DNA of 64,000 nt from Oricola nitratireducens. GTDB taxonomy: Bacteria > Pseudomonadota > Alphaproteobacteria > Rhizobiales > Rhizobiaceae. This document shows positions 15,662 to 25,845 of this stretch, piece after piece. Numbering within the stretch: position 1 is the stretch's first letter; each line of letters starts with the position of its first letter. The stretch spans positions 186,001 to 250,000 of the forward strand of contig NZ_JACZCS010000014.1 of assembly GCF_014904745.1 (NCBI RefSeq), in the 5' to 3' direction. Made by a program: the position numbers and the translations under genes. The notes below the pieces were generated by a model, which was not told where the DNA came from, did not search any database, and worked only from the letters and a program-made list of their open reading frames with translations.

Positions 15662-16093
15662 TTACCCCTTTTTCGGCGGCGTTGCGGCGCCGGGCTCGCG
15701 GGCGACCGGAGCCGCCGATGCGCCGCGCATCGTTGACGGCACCGCGCCTTCGTCGCGCACGTCCGACGCCTCGCCTCTCACAAGTCTCGGCTTGTCGTCT
15801 TCGGTCTCCTCGATTCGTCCGCGGGTCAGCACGAAGCGCGCGAAGGCCACCGTTGCGAGGAAGCCGACCAGCCCGAGCGCAATCGCGATGTCGAGATACA
15901 GCGTGTAGCCGGTCTTGATGCCGATGACCGCGATGAAGCCGATCGCGACGGCGACAAGCATGTCGAGCGCCAGGATCCGGTCCGGCAGTGTCGGGCCATG
16001 GATCACCTTGAACACCGTCAGCAGGAAGGTGAGCGACAGCATGGCGAGCGCGATCTGGATCGCGATGCCCAGGAATTCGGCCGAGGCCATCAC
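15662..16093 (-). CDS. mnhF: Na+/H+ antiporter subunit F (Mrp complex), with long C-terminal tail
   Basis: A 143-residue protein. Residues 1-90 are the usual MnhF core of three helices with [16 protein letters not shown]. After that comes a hydrophilic tail of about 50 residues rich in Pro, Ala and charged residues, longer than the typical 90-residue family member. The start overlaps mnhE by four bases. It is part of the multisubunit cation/proton antiporter in the inner membrane. Confidence 0.92.
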   Translation of the reverse strand: MMASAEFLGIAIQIALAMLSLTFLLTVFKVIHGPTLPDRILALDMLVAVAIGFIAVIGIKTGYTLYLDIAIALGLVGFLATVAFARFVLTRGRIEETEDDKPRLVRGEASDVRDEGAVPSTMRGASAAPVAREPGAATPPKKG

Positions 16094-16563
16094 CGGAACG
16101 CCTCCATGATCTTTCGTTCGAAACCGTCGGCGATGTCTTCGCGCGTCTGGTCGGGATCGGAACAGTCGAGCGCGTGGACATAGAGGAACCGCCGGTCATC
16201 GGAGACGTCGACGGACAGGGTGCCCGGCGTCAGGGTGATCAGATTGGCGAGCAGCGTGATCTCGAAATCGCGGTCGACCCGCAGCGGAAAGGCGAATATC
16301 CCCGGCTTCAGCTTCATGTCCGGCGTCAGGACGAGGATCGCGACGCGAATGGCCGACAGCACGAGTTCGTAGACGAACAGCGCCATCAGGGCGAGCACCC
16401 GGCGGCCGCGGGAGAAGTATCCCATCGAGCCGACCTGCTCGCGAATCAGGGAGAGCGCCAGCGCGCCGAGCGCGAAGCCGAAGACGAGATTGACCAGGCT
16501 GAAGGAGCCGGTCACCGCGGCCCAGGCAAGGGCCATCAGGACATTGACGAGATAGAGGTTCAT
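16090..16563 (-). CDS. mnhE: Na+/H+ antiporter subunit E (Mrp complex)
   Basis: A 157-residue MnhE/PhaE with N-terminal helices ([20 protein letters not shown]) and a soluble C-terminal half containing [19 protein letters not shown], the family hallmark. The start overlaps the mnhD stop by four bases (ATGA), so translation is coupled. Members usually have about 155-165 residues. Confidence 0.94.
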   Translation of the reverse strand: MNLYLVNVLMALAWAAVTGSFSLVNLVFGFALGALALSLIREQVGSMGYFSRGRRVLALMALFVYELVLSAIRVAILVLTPDMKLKPGIFAFPLRVDRDFEITLLANLITLTPGTLSVDVSDDRRFLYVHALDCSDPDQTREDIADGFERKIMEAFR

Positions 16564-18173
16564 TGCTGCGATTGCACCTCCGTTTGCTGCGGCCCTTGCG
16601 GCGGGAACACGGTGTCGACATATCCCGCCGGCGCAAGCAGTTCGCTGGCTATGCGGTCGCTGACCTGGATCAGCGGTTCGGGATAGAGACCGGCGGCGAC
16701 TGTCAGCGCGGTCAGCGCGACGAGGGACGCGGTGACGAAACCGCTTGTCCCGGCCGGGGCCTCGCTCCCCTCCCCGTCATCGGCCTGGCGCTCGCGCCAG
16801 AAGGAAAACGCGAAGGTCCGGCCGACGGCGATCGTGGTCAGCAATCCCGTCAACAGGATGGAGAAAGCCAGCCACCATGCGCCGACATCGAGCGACGCCT
16901 TGACGAGATAGACCTTCGCCCACAGGCCGGAAAAGGGCGGCAGGCCCGAGACCGACAGCAACAGCACCAGCGCGATGCCGGCCAGCCATGGCGCCTGGCT
17001 GTAGAGTCCGCCCGCCGTCGCCAGCGAAAAGCCGTTCATGCGCCGGCCGACGATCCCGGCGAGGAAATACAGCGCGGTCATCACCACCATCGAATGCACC
17101 GCGTAGAACACGGCGCCGGTCAATCCGGTTTCGCTGCCGAGCGCGAGGCCGGCCAGCATCATCCCGATGCCGGAGATCACCAGATAGCCGAGCATACGGC
17201 GGATGTCGTTCTGGGCAAGCGCCCCCATCGCGCCGAGCACCATCGTTGCGCCCGCGATGATCGCGATCGTGCCGGCCAGCATGTCGCGCTCGACAGGAAA
17301 CAGCATCAGGAAGACGCGCAGCAGGGCGTAGACCCCGACCTTGGTCAAAAGGCCGGCGAACAGCGCCGACACGACGATCCTTGGCGTATGGTACGACGCG
17401 GGCAGCCAAAAATTGACCGGAAACGCCGCCGCCTTCATGCCGAAGGCGAACAGGAACAACACGGCGATCGTGAACAGCGGCCCGGTCTCGCGCATTTTGG
17501 CTGCCTTGCGCGAGATGTCGGCCATGTTGAGCGTGCCGAACGTGCCGTACAGATAGGCGACCGCGAGCAGGAACAGCGTCGTCGCGATCAGGTTCAGGAA
17601 GGCGTATTTCGTCGCGCCGTCGAGCTGTTCGCGCTCCGATCCGAGGATCAACAGCCCGAAGGACGAGATCAGCAGGACCTCGAACCAGACATAGAGATTG
17701 AAGATGTCGCCGGTCAGGAAGGCCGCCGTCACGCCGGCCATCATCAGCAGCAGGAACGGATAGAAGCCGTAGCGCCGGCCGGTGCGCCCGACATCGCGCA
17801 GCGCGTAGACGCCGCCGGCCAGGCCGACGATGCCGGCGGTCAGCGCGAAGGTCGCGCCGAGCATGTCGGCGGCAAAGGTAATGCCGAAGGGCGGCAGCCA
17901 GCGGCCCATGGTCATGACCACGGTGCCGTTTTGCCAGACATGCCAGAACAGGCCGAGATCGGCGGCGAGCATCAGTACCAGGCCGGCGATCGCGATATAG
18001 GGCTGGCGGTCGGTGTTCTTGCGCGACATCAGGCAGATCGCGCCGAACAGGAAGCCGATCACCAGCGGCGCGACAACGAGATAGTCGGCGGCGGCCGGCG
18101 CCTTCAGTACCAGCGCCTGGGCAAGATCAACGTGATAGTCGGTTTTTCCGGCCATTGGGGTCCAGTCGTTCAA
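16560..18173 (-). CDS. mnhD: Na+/H+ antiporter subunit D (Mrp complex, NuoM/N-like)
   Basis: A 537-residue polytopic protein homologous to the proton-pumping subunits of NADH dehydrogenase, with about 14 helices. Typical segments are LYVWFEVLLISSFGLLIL, FGMKAAAFPVNFWLPASYHT (the Lys on the broken helix) and LAQNDIRRMLGYLVISGIGM. MnhD and MnhA are the likely ion-translocating subunits. It begins immediately after the mnhC stop. Confidence 0.95.
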   Translation of the reverse strand: MNDWTPMAGKTDYHVDLAQALVLKAPAAADYLVVAPLVIGFLFGAICLMSRKNTDRQPYIAIAGLVLMLAADLGLFWHVWQNGTVVMTMGRWLPPFGITFAADMLGATFALTAGIVGLAGGVYALRDVGRTGRRYGFYPFLLLMMAGVTAAFLTGDIFNLYVWFEVLLISSFGLLILGSEREQLDGATKYAFLNLIATTLFLLAVAYLYGTFGTLNMADISRKAAKMRETGPLFTIAVLFLFAFGMKAAAFPVNFWLPASYHTPRIVVSALFAGLLTKVGVYALLRVFLMLFPVERDMLAGTIAIIAGATMVLGAMGALAQNDIRRMLGYLVISGIGMMLAGLALGSETGLTGAVFYAVHSMVVMTALYFLAGIVGRRMNGFSLATAGGLYSQAPWLAGIALVLLLSVSGLPPFSGLWAKVYLVKASLDVGAWWLAFSILLTGLLTTIAVGRTFAFSFWRERQADDGEGSEAPAGTSGFVTASLVALTALTVAAGLYPEPLIQVSDRIASELLAPAGYVDTVFPPQGPQQTEVQSQQ

Positions 18174-18551
18174 TCAGTAGCCGAGCGGCGGCGCGGGTTC
18201 GTCGCGCGGCTCGGCCTCGCGCATTTCGTCGGTGTCGTCGGTGCCGATCTCCTGATAGCTGCGGAACACCAGCACCAGAAGGAAGGCGAAGAAGGAAAAC
18301 GAGATCACGATCGCGGTCAGAACCAGCGCCTGCGGCAGCGGATTGGCGATTACGCCTTCCGGCACCGCGGCATGGTCCGGGATGATCGGCGGGGCTTCCC
18401 GCGTGATGCGTCCATTGGTGAAGATCGTCAGGTTGACCGCGTTTCCGAGGATCGCGACGCCAAGCAGGATGCGAATGATGTGCCGCGACAGCATCAGGTA
18501 GATCGATGTCGCGAAGAACAGGCCGGTCAGGATCGTGATCGCCGTTTCCAT
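18174..18551 (-). CDS. mnhC: Na+/H+ antiporter subunit C (Mrp complex, NuoK-like)
   Basis: A 125-residue NuoK-like subunit with three helices, including LMLSRHIIRILLGVAILGNA and PLPQALVLTAIVISFSFFAF, and an acidic C-terminal tail. The start [10 protein letters not shown] at 18551 is chosen because it overlaps the mnhB stop by one base; sequence upstream in this frame belongs to the mnhB gene in another frame. Confidence 0.94.
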   Translation of the reverse strand: METAITILTGLFFATSIYLMLSRHIIRILLGVAILGNAVNLTIFTNGRITREAPPIIPDHAAVPEGVIANPLPQALVLTAIVISFSFFAFLLVLVFRSYQEIGTDDTDEMREAEPRDEPAPPLGY

Positions 18552-18970
18552 CAGTCGCGCTCCCTTTCCTCGAGCGCCAGCGCGGTCGAGGTGATCGCGC
18601 CGAACACGACGAAATAGACGCCGATGTCGAACAGCATCGGCGTCGACAGCGCCAGGTCGACGCCGAAGATCGACGGATAGATCCACAATCCGGTCAGGAA
18701 CGGCACGCCGGAGAAGAACGACAGGATGCCGGCGATGGCGGCGAGGAACAGCCCGAAGCCGGACAACGCCATCGGGTGGAAGCGGATCGCGCGGCGCACC
18801 GGCGAGACGCCGAAGGCGATGCCGTAGATCGCCAGAGCGGAAGCCGCGATCAGGCCGCCGATGAAGCCGCCGCCGGGCTCGTTGTGGCCGCGCAGCAGCA
18901 CGAAGATCGAAAACAGGATCATCAGGCTCGCGAGATAGGGGGCGACTGTTCTGAAAATCAGCGTGCGCAT
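18551..18970 (-). CDS. mnhB: Na+/H+ antiporter subunit B (Mrp complex), separate gene
   Basis: A 139-residue MnhB with the family signature [19 protein letters not shown] and four helices. In some rhizobia the A and B subunits are fused into one long PhaAB protein; here B is a separate gene four bases after mnhA. That difference may help place the organism within the order. Confidence 0.94.
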   Translation of the reverse strand: MRTLIFRTVAPYLASLMILFSIFVLLRGHNEPGGGFIGGLIAASALAIYGIAFGVSPVRRAIRFHPMALSGFGLFLAAIAGILSFFSGVPFLTGLWIYPSIFGVDLALSTPMLFDIGVYFVVFGAITSTALALEERERD

Positions 18971-18974
18971 GGGT

Positions 18975-21362
18975 CTAGTTCGCCTCCCTGACTTCGGCGT
19001 GGATCGCCTCCGCCGTCCTGGCGGCTTCGGGCGGCGGCGCCGGCGGTTCCGTCAGCGCCGAGCGCGAGCGCTTCGGCAGCACGCGGATCAGCGCCAGAAT
19101 GGCGAGGCCGGAGACCATGACGACGGCGATCTCGCCGAATGTGTCGATGCCGCGGAAGTCGACCAGGATCACGTTGACGATATTGCGCCCATGCGCGACC
19201 TGCAGCGAATAGGTGTTGAAGAACTCGGTCAGCGACATATCCAGATCGACTTCGAGCACGCGCAACAGCAGCAGCGTGAAGGCGCCGCCGGCCGCAAGCG
19301 CGATCGCCCCGTCGAACACGCGCTGGACCGGCGCGCGGTGGTCCTGCGGCGACAGGCGCAGCCGGGTCATCGCGAGCGCGAGGATGACGACCGACAGCGT
19401 TTCGACCATGAACTGGGTGAAGGACAGATCGGGCGCGCCCATCAGCATGAACAGGACCGCGACGGCGAAACCCTGGACGCCGAGCGAGACGATCGCCGTC
19501 AGCCGGTCCTTGGCCATGATCACCGCGAACAGGCCGATCGCCGCGATCAGGATGACCGCCCATTCGTAGAAGAAGAGATGCGGGAAGGCCGGCATGGAGG
19601 GCCACTCGCCGGCAATGCCCATCGGCACAAGGATCGCCAGAACCATCAGCACGAAGGTCACCGTGATATAGGCTTCCAGCCGTCCGTTCTGGATAAACCG
19701 CGTCACCGCGCCCGACAGGCGCACAATGCCTGCGATAACCTGGTCGAATCCGCGATCCGGGCCCCAGCCGAAGCCGGTCAGGAGGCTCGCCATCGCCGTG
19801 CGCACCGGCGCGATAGCGACATAGGAGGCGATACCCAGCGCGATCGTCGCCAGCGACAGATAGAGCGGCAGGCCGACATGCGGGACGACCGTGATCGTCA
19901 CTTCCGCGGCATGGCCGGTAACGGCGCTCGCCATCGGGCTGGAGAACCAGTCGTGGAACGCACCGGAGAACAGCGCAGACACCAGCCCGCCGAGCGCCAG
20001 GACGGCAGGCCCCGCCACCAGCAGCACCGGCCCCTCGTGAACGTCTTTCGGCGCGACCACCTTGCGTCCGAGGAAGGGCTTGAGCGCCACGGCGAAGCCG
20101 ATCGCGAACATCAGTCCGTTGCCGACGATGGCGACGATGGTGAAGACCACCGACCAGGTGTCGCCAAAGGCGAGGCCGGCATAGATCTCCTCCTTGGCGA
20201 GGAAGCCGAAGAAGGGCGGCAGGCCGCCCATGGAGAAGGCCGCGAGCAAGGCGGCCGCGAAAGTGATTGGCATGGCGCGGCGCAGCCCGCTCACCTTGGA
20301 AATGTCGCGCGTGCCGGACTCGTGGTCGACATTGCCGGCCACCATGAACAGGCCGCCCTTGAACATGGAATGCGAGATCAGATAGAGGACCGCGCCCTCG
20401 ATCGCCTTCTCGGTGCCGAAACCGGTCAGCATCACCAGCAGGCCGAGCGACGCCATCGTCGTGTAGGCCAGCATCAGCTTGAGGTCCGTCTGGCGCATGG
20501 CGAGCAAGGTGCCGGCGATCAGCGTCGCGCCGCCGAAGACCGGGAGCACCGTTTCCCAGGCGACCGTGTCGCCCATCACGGGGTTCAGCCGCATCAGCAG
20601 ATAGACGCCGGCCTTCACCATGGTCGCCGAATGCAGATAGGCGGAGACCGGCGTTGGCGCTTCCATGGCGTTGGGCAGCCAGAAATGGAACGGGAACTGC
20701 GCCGATTTGGTGAACGCGCCGCCGAGGACGAGGACGAAGGCGGCAATGAAGAACGGGCTGTCGCGCAAAAGATCGCCCGACGACAGCAGCAGCGACAATT
20801 CGGAGAGGCCGGTGATGTTTCGGATCAGGAGCAGGCCGGCAAGCAGCGACAATCCGCCGAGACCGGTGACGACCAGCGCCTGGAGCGCGGCGCGGCGCGA
20901 GCGTTCGGCGGCATGATTGAAGCCGATCAGCAGGAACGAGGTGATCGAGGTCAGTTCCCAGAAGACGAACAGCATCAGGAAGGAATCGGACAGCACCAGC
21001 CCCTGCATCGACCCCATGAACATCAGGATGAAGGAGAAGAAGCGTCCCTGATGCCGGTGGCCCTTCAGGTAGCCGCCCGAATACAGCACGATCAGCGTTC
21101 CGATCCCGGTGATCAGCAGCGCGAAGGTCAGCGACAGGCCGTCGACCAGCCAGGAGAAATTGACGTTGAAGGACGGGATCCACGGATAGCCGCCGGTGAA
21201 CCGCTCGCCCTGGGAGACGCCCTCGACATATCCGAGATAGTGAACGAACAGCCCGGCCGGCGCGAGCGCCAGGATCCATGCCGCATTGTGCTTGAAAACG
21301 CGCGTCAGGGCCGGCGCGAACAGCGCGGCGATGAAAGGCACGAAGAGTGCGTAGAACGTCAT
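18975..21362 (-). CDS. mnhA: Na+/H+ antiporter subunit A (Mrp complex, NuoL-like)
   Basis: A 795-residue first gene of the operon. Residues 1-500 are NuoL-like ([55 protein letters not shown]). The C-terminal third holds the MbhD/E-like helices ([37 protein letters not shown]). This is the expected length for an A subunit without a fused B domain. It starts the minus-strand mnhABCDEFG operon. A 14-bp palindrome lies 73-86 bases upstream. Confidence 0.95.
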   Translation of the reverse strand: MTFYALFVPFIAALFAPALTRVFKHNAAWILALAPAGLFVHYLGYVEGVSQGERFTGGYPWIPSFNVNFSWLVDGLSLTFALLITGIGTLIVLYSGGYLKGHRHQGRFFSFILMFMGSMQGLVLSDSFLMLFVFWELTSITSFLLIGFNHAAERSRRAALQALVVTGLGGLSLLAGLLLIRNITGLSELSLLLSSGDLLRDSPFFIAAFVLVLGGAFTKSAQFPFHFWLPNAMEAPTPVSAYLHSATMVKAGVYLLMRLNPVMGDTVAWETVLPVFGGATLIAGTLLAMRQTDLKLMLAYTTMASLGLLVMLTGFGTEKAIEGAVLYLISHSMFKGGLFMVAGNVDHESGTRDISKVSGLRRAMPITFAAALLAAFSMGGLPPFFGFLAKEEIYAGLAFGDTWSVVFTIVAIVGNGLMFAIGFAVALKPFLGRKVVAPKDVHEGPVLLVAGPAVLALGGLVSALFSGAFHDWFSSPMASAVTGHAAEVTITVVPHVGLPLYLSLATIALGIASYVAIAPVRTAMASLLTGFGWGPDRGFDQVIAGIVRLSGAVTRFIQNGRLEAYITVTFVLMVLAILVPMGIAGEWPSMPAFPHLFFYEWAVILIAAIGLFAVIMAKDRLTAIVSLGVQGFAVAVLFMLMGAPDLSFTQFMVETLSVVILALAMTRLRLSPQDHRAPVQRVFDGAIALAAGGAFTLLLLRVLEVDLDMSLTEFFNTYSLQVAHGRNIVNVILVDFRGIDTFGEIAVVMVSGLAILALIRVLPKRSRSALTEPPAPPPEAARTAEAIHAEVREAN

Positions 21363-21434
21363 GTCAGGTCACGCACCCAAAAATCAGATGGCCGGTAACA
21401 CGCGCGGCGGGAAAGTCATGGATTTCATGGTGAT

Positions 21435-21448
21435 CCGACCTAGGTCGG
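21435..21448. promoter_or_regulatory. Perfect 14-bp palindrome upstream of the mnh operon
   Basis: CCGACCTAGGTCGG is fully self-complementary and sits in the 240-base divergent gap between mnhA and msrB (21363-21602). A second short dyad, CCCTTATCAAGGG, lies at 21486-21498. Either could bind a dimeric regulator of ion homeostasis or redox genes; no regulator is identified. Confidence 0.4.
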
Positions 21449-21602
21449 TTGTGCGAAAAGAACAAGGGGAATGCGTGAAATCCGGCCCTTATCAAGGGAT
21501 TATTCGTTGCCGGCAAGGGATGGAGACCCGCGGTTCCCGTTACACGCGAGCGCTTGCCGCATCACACCTGCAGGCCTATTTGAGAACGCGACGAGGTGAC
21601 CC

Positions 21603-22013
21603 ATGACAGATTCGACCGCGCTGAAAGTCCAGAAATCCGAAGCGGAGTGGCGCGAGCAGCTCACGCCGGAGCAATTCCGCGTCGCGCGCAAGCACGGCAC
21701 CGAACGCGCCTTTACCGGTCCGAACTGGGACACCAAGGCGAAGGGCCTGTACAGCTGCGTATGCTGCGGCCGGCCGCTGTTCCGCTCCGAGAGCAAGTTC
21801 GATTCCGGCACCGGCTGGCCGAGCTTCTACGAGCCGGTCGAACCGGGCGCCGTCAGCGAGCACCGGGACCGGTCCTTCTTCATGGTGCGCACCGAAATCC
21901 GCTGCGCGGATTGCGACGCCCATCTCGGCCATGTCTTTGAGGACGGGCCGCAGCCGACCGGCCTGCGCTACTGCATGAACGGCGTCGCGATGGATTTCAC
22001 CCCGGACAGCTGA
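21603..22013 (+). CDS. msrB: Peptide-methionine (R)-S-oxide reductase
   Basis: A 136-residue MsrB that reduces methionine-R-sulfoxide in proteins. Visible motifs are two zinc-binding pairs (CVCCGRP and [12 protein letters not shown]), the substrate motif SGTGWPSF and the catalytic Cys in [11 protein letters not shown]. It is complete and of normal length. The HAD gene follows after two bases, so they form an operon, followed at 44 bases by oligopeptidase B. Confidence 0.95.
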   Translation: MTDSTALKVQKSEAEWREQLTPEQFRVARKHGTERAFTGPNWDTKAKGLYSCVCCGRPLFRSESKFDSGTGWPSFYEPVEPGAVSEHRDRSFFMVRTEIRCADCDAHLGHVFEDGPQPTGLRYCMNGVAMDFTPDS

Positions 22014-22015
22014 CG

Positions 22016-22732
22016 ATGTTCCCCATCAAACCAGATGCGCTGATTTTCGATGTCTTCGGCACCTGCGTCGATTGGCGCGGCGGCGTGGCGCGGGAAGTCG
22101 AAACGGCGGCGACGGCGCTCGACATGGCGATCGACGGCGCGGCGTTCGCCTACTCCTGGCGGGCGAAATACCAGCCGGCGATGCAGTCCATCCGGTCGGG
22201 AAAACGCGATTATGTCGATCTCGACATCCTGCACCGCGAAAACCTCGATGCGACGCTCGGCGAATTCGGCATCGCCGACAGATTCGACGAGACGGCCCGT
22301 GCCGACCTCAACCACGCATGGGAGAAGCTTCCACCCTGGCCCGACACGGTGCCCGGCCTGACCCGCCTGAAGCGCAAATTCATCGTCGCGCCCTGCTCCA
22401 ACGGCTCGATCGCCCTGACGACCAGGCTGTCGAAATACGGGGAACTGCCTTGGGACTGCATTCTCGGCGCCGGGGTCGCGCGGGCCTACAAGCCTGATCC
22501 CGCCGCCTATCTGCGCTCCTGCGAGGCGCTTCGGTTGCCGCCTTCGCGGGTCATGATGGTCGCCGCACACAATGATGACCTGGCCGCTGCACGAAAAGCC
22601 GGACTCATGACCTGCTTCTTCCCCCGCCCGACGGAGTACGGTCCCGGCCAGACGACCGACATCTCTTCCGAAAGCGACTGGGAAATCGTCGCAACCGACA
22701 TTGAAGATGTTGCGGCCAAGTTACTCATCTAG
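22016..22732 (+). CDS. HAD superfamily hydrolase, haloacid dehalogenase type II-like
   Basis: A 238-residue HAD enzyme. Motif I is FDVFGTCVDWRGG (catalytic Asp), motif II is the Ser in APCSNGS, the motif III Lys is in RAYKPDPAAY, and motif IV is AAHNDDLAAARKAGL. The last motif differs from the SSNxWD of true L-2-haloacid dehalogenases (compare 31756), so the substrate may be another small halo- or phospho-compound. It is coupled to msrB with a two-base gap. Confidence 0.85.
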   Translation: MFPIKPDALIFDVFGTCVDWRGGVAREVETAATALDMAIDGAAFAYSWRAKYQPAMQSIRSGKRDYVDLDILHRENLDATLGEFGIADRFDETARADLNHAWEKLPPWPDTVPGLTRLKRKFIVAPCSNGSIALTTRLSKYGELPWDCILGAGVARAYKPDPAAYLRSCEALRLPPSRVMMVAAHNDDLAAARKAGLMTCFFPRPTEYGPGQTTDISSESDWEIVATDIEDVAAKLLI

Positions 22733-22776
22733 AATCGAATTCCGCTCCCCGCCCCAAACACAATAGGCCAAAAAAC

Positions 22777-24885
22777 ATGACATCCCGTCCGTTCGACACG
22801 ACCGTGCCCGCTCCCGCCGCCGAAAAACGCCCGGTTACCGACACCCGTCACGGCATCACGCGCAGCGACGACTATGCCTGGCTGCGCGCGGACAACTGGC
22901 AGGAGGTTTTCAAGGACACGTCCATCCTCGACGCCGATATCCGCGCCTACCTGGAGGCCGAGAACGCCTATCAGGACGCGCTGATGGCCGACACCAAGGA
23001 TCTGCAGAAAGTGCTCTTCGAGGAGATGAAGGGCCGCATCAAGGAGGACGATTCCACCGTCCCGGCCCCGGACGGGCCGTGGGCCTATGGCTCGTCCTTC
23101 AAGAAGGGCGGCCAGCAGCCGCGCTTCGAGCGCATGCCGCGCGGCAGGACCGCCGAGGAAGACAAGACCATCATTCTCGACGGCGACAAGGAGGCGGACG
23201 GCAAGGCCTATTTCCGCATCGCGTCCGCCGATCATTCGCCAGACCATTCGAAGATGCTGTGGGGCTATGACGACAAGGGCTCGGAATTCTTCCGGCTGCG
23301 GGTGCGCGATCTCGACACGCTCGCCGATCTCGGCGACGACATCGCCGACAGCAATGGCGGCGGCGTCTGGGATGCGGCGGCGCAAGGCTTCTTCTATTCG
23401 AAGCTCGACGCCAATCACCGGCCGTCGAAACTGTTCTACCACAGGCTCGGCACGGCACAGGGCGACGACACGCTGGTCTACGAGGAGCCGGATGCCGGCT
23501 TCTTCATGGGCGCCGGCGGCAGCCGCCTGAACGATTTCATCTACGTCTCGTCCTACGATCACGAGACCAGCGAAGTCCGGCTGATCCGCGCCGGCGATCC
23601 GTTCGGCGAACCGGTCATGGTCGCGCCGCGCGAGACCGGCGTCGAATACGAGATGGAGTCGGGCGGCGACGTCTTCTTCATCCTGACCAACGCCGACGGT
23701 GCCAAGGATTTCAAGATCATGACGGCGCCGGTTGATGCGCCGCAGAAGGAAAACTGGAGCGAGCTCGTCGCCCACAAGCCGGGCCGCCTGATCCTCGCCC
23801 ACCAGGCCTATAAAAACTTCCTGGTCTGGCTGGAACGCGAGAACGGCCTGCCGCGCATCGTGGTGCGCGACCGCAAGACCGGCGAGGAACACGCCATCGC
23901 CTTCGACGAGGAAGCCTATTCGCTCGGCCTTTCCGGCTCGTATGAATACGACACCGACATCATCCGCTTCACCTATTCCTCGATGACGACGCCGGCGCAG
24001 GTCTACGACTACGACATGGCGACCCGCGAGCGCACGCTTTTGAAGACGCAGGAAGTGCCGTCGGGCCACGATCCGGACGACTACGTCACGCGGCGCATCC
24101 TGGTGCCGTCGCATGACGGCGCCGAGGTGCCGGTCACCCTGCTCTACCGCAAGGACACCAAGCTCGACGGCACCGCGCCCTGCCTGCTCTACGGCTACGG
24201 TTCCTACGGCATCGCCATTCCCGCCTCGTTCAACACCAACTGCCTGTCGCTCGCCGACCGCGGCTTCGTCTACGCCATCGCGCATATCCGCGGCGGCAAG
24301 GACAAGGGCTTTACCTGGTACGAGGACGGCAAGCGCGCGGTCAAGCAGAACACCTTCAGGGATTTCGTCGCCGTGGCGCGCCATCTGGCGGCCGAGAAAT
24401 ACACGTCGTCCGACCGCATCGTCGCGCAGGGCGGATCGGCCGGCGGCATGCTGATGGGCGCGGTCGCCAACATGGCGCCGGACGCCTTCGGCGGCATCAT
24501 CGCCGAGGTCGCCTTCGTCGACGTGCTCAATACCATGCTCGACGACACGCTGCCGCTGACCCCGCCGGAATGGCCGGAATGGGGCAATCCGATCGCCTCG
24601 AAGGAGGACTACGAGACGATCGCCGCCTATTCGCCCTATGACAATGTCTCGGAAAAGCCCTACCCGCCGGTCCTCGCGGTCGCCGGGCTGACCGATCCGC
24701 GCGTCACCTACTGGGAGCCGGCCAAGTGGATCGCCAAGCTGCGCGCCATCAATCCCGACGCCGGGCCGTTCCTGCTGCAGACGCACATGGAGTCCGGCCA
24801 TGGCGGCGCGTCGGGCCGGTTCTCGCGGCTGGAAGAGATCGCCTTGTCCTATGCCTTCGCGCTGAAGGTCACGGGCAAGGCGTGA
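22777..24885 (+). CDS. ptrB: Oligopeptidase B-like S9 family serine peptidase
   Basis: A 702-residue prolyl-oligopeptidase-family enzyme. The N-terminal two thirds is the seven-bladed propeller; the C-terminal hydrolase has the nucleophile in QGGSAGGMLMGAV (about residue 553), the Asp in AGLTDPRVTYWEPAKW and the His in MESGHGGASGR. No signal peptide is present, so it is cytoplasmic. It cleaves short peptides after basic residues in characterised homologues. All catalytic residues are present. Confidence 0.93.
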   Translation: MTSRPFDTTVPAPAAEKRPVTDTRHGITRSDDYAWLRADNWQEVFKDTSILDADIRAYLEAENAYQDALMADTKDLQKVLFEEMKGRIKEDDSTVPAPDGPWAYGSSFKKGGQQPRFERMPRGRTAEEDKTIILDGDKEADGKAYFRIASADHSPDHSKMLWGYDDKGSEFFRLRVRDLDTLADLGDDIADSNGGGVWDAAAQGFFYSKLDANHRPSKLFYHRLGTAQGDDTLVYEEPDAGFFMGAGGSRLNDFIYVSSYDHETSEVRLIRAGDPFGEPVMVAPRETGVEYEMESGGDVFFILTNADGAKDFKIMTAPVDAPQKENWSELVAHKPGRLILAHQAYKNFLVWLERENGLPRIVVRDRKTGEEHAIAFDEEAYSLGLSGSYEYDTDIIRFTYSSMTTPAQVYDYDMATRERTLLKTQEVPSGHDPDDYVTRRILVPSHDGAEVPVTLLYRKDTKLDGTAPCLLYGYGSYGIAIPASFNTNCLSLADRGFVYAIAHIRGGKDKGFTWYEDGKRAVKQNTFRDFVAVARHLAAEKYTSSDRIVAQGGSAGGMLMGAVANMAPDAFGGIIAEVAFVDVLNTMLDDTLPLTPPEWPEWGNPIASKEDYETIAAYSPYDNVSEKPYPPVLAVAGLTDPRVTYWEPAKWIAKLRAINPDAGPFLLQTHMESGHGGASGRFSRLEEIALSYAFALKVTGKA

Positions 24886-24973
24886 GGAGACGCGCTCACC
24901 GCATTGTGAGGGCGCGCGTAGCGCGTTTCGACACAATCGGCTTGCATGGTGACATGCCAAGGGAGGTTAGCCA

Positions 24974-25315
24974 GTGAAGCTTTCCATGACTGCCGGAACC
25001 ACCGCATTTCGAGCGGCGCTCGCCGCCGCATTCGCGCTGTCCGTCACGGCGCTGCCGGTCACGCAGGCGTCGGCGCGCACGCTGACCAGCATCAAGGCCG
25101 GCGAGCGCTGCTCCTGGCCCTACGCTCCGGCCGGCGTCTATGTCGGGCATTTCCTCGGCTACGAGGAGTCGAAATTCGTGTCCGACGATTCGATCCGCCA
25201 GTTCACGACGCAGCGCTGCTTCCGCAGCGCGAAAGACTGCGACAACTGGCTCTACACGATGCAGTCGGCCTACCCGATCGCCGGCTCGCAGGGCCGCTGC
25301 CGCTACAAGGGCTGA
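24974..25315 (+). CDS. Small secreted four-cysteine protein of unknown function
   Basis: A 113-residue protein starting at GTG, with GGGAGG seven bases upstream. A cleavable signal peptide is clear (AALAAAFALSVTALPVTQASA, cut near residue 35). The mature part of about 78 residues has four cysteines (GERCSWPY, QRCFRS, KDCDNW, GRCRYKG) that could form two disulfides in the periplasm. Aromatic and charged residues dominate. I do not recognise a named family. Confidence 0.68.
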   Translation: MKLSMTAGTTAFRAALAAAFALSVTALPVTQASARTLTSIKAGERCSWPYAPAGVYVGHFLGYEESKFVSDDSIRQFTTQRCFRSAKDCDNWLYTMQSAYPIAGSQGRCRYKG

Positions 25316-25342
25316 GCCGGCGGCGATCCGCCCTGGCGCCGG

Positions 25343-25777
25343 TCATCCGGCATCGTCCTCTCCCCCGGCGGCGTCGCGCGCCGCAAGGTGCCGGCCGATG
25401 AGGTCGTCGAGCGTCTTCTGCGCCTCGGCGATCGCGGCCGGCGTCAGCATGATCGGTTCCGCGACTTCGGCGGCGATCTGGCCGCAGGTCGGGCAGATGG
25501 CGCCCGGCTTCGGCGCGGCGGGTCTGCGCCCGGCCGCGACGAGCGGCGCCTGGCGCCGGCGCGTTACCGCCTTTGCCTCCGCCCTGCCCTTTTCCAGCGC
25601 CGCCTTCGATTTCGGCGCGCGGCGCAGGAAGGTGCCGACGGTGTTGACATGCACGCAAAGCTTCATGGCGATGCCCCAGTTGGGAAGGCCCTCCCTGCCG
25701 AAGGCGTAGAACTTTTCCGCCATCTCGTCGGTGTCCTGGAGTATCGCGCGCGAGGCCGGTTCGGGTTTCTCGCCCAT
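25343..25777 (-). CDS. Putative HTH-type protein with C-terminal CxxC
   Basis: A 144-residue protein preceded by the very strong ribosome site AAAGGAGG. The N-terminal part GREGLPNWGIAMKLCVHVNT reads like a helix-turn-helix similar in feel to phage terminase small-subunit or resolvase-type motifs. A basic Lys/Arg stretch follows, then CPTCGQ, a half zinc-ribbon, and an acidic C-terminus. I cannot assign a family. A terminator-like hairpin lies in its leader. It is at the edge of a patch of accessory genes. Confidence 0.55.
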   Translation of the reverse strand: MGEKPEPASRAILQDTDEMAEKFYAFGREGLPNWGIAMKLCVHVNTVGTFLRRAPKSKAALEKGRAEAKAVTRRRQAPLVAAGRRPAAPKPGAICPTCGQIAAEVAEPIMLTPAAIAEAQKTLDDLIGRHLAARDAAGGEDDAG

Positions 25778-25815
25778 CGGGTTCGCCCTCCTTTGTCGGG
25801 TAAGATCCGGGCAAG

Positions 25816-25845
25816 AAAAAAGGCCGCGATGCGAAGCACCCGGCC
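25816..25845 (-). terminator. Terminator-like hairpin in the leader of the CxxC protein gene
   Basis: On the minus strand GGCCG (25841-25845) and CGGCC (25822-25826) enclose an inner TGC-GAA-GCA-type stem, followed directly by six T (25816-25821). This is a good intrinsic terminator, but it lies 40-70 bases upstream of the gene at 25777 on the same strand. It either ends a transcript coming from the right or acts as an attenuator. Confidence 0.45.

Noticed and set aside
16563-21398. Very long plus-strand frames opposite the mnh operon
   Set aside because: They are highly charged Arg/Gln/His/Asp-rich shadows of GC-rich coding DNA; the minus-strand frames are a textbook Mrp operon.
22729-24960. 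743-codon minus-strand frame opposite oligopeptidase B
   Set aside because: It is antisense to an intact S9 peptidase with all catalytic motifs and shows no domain.
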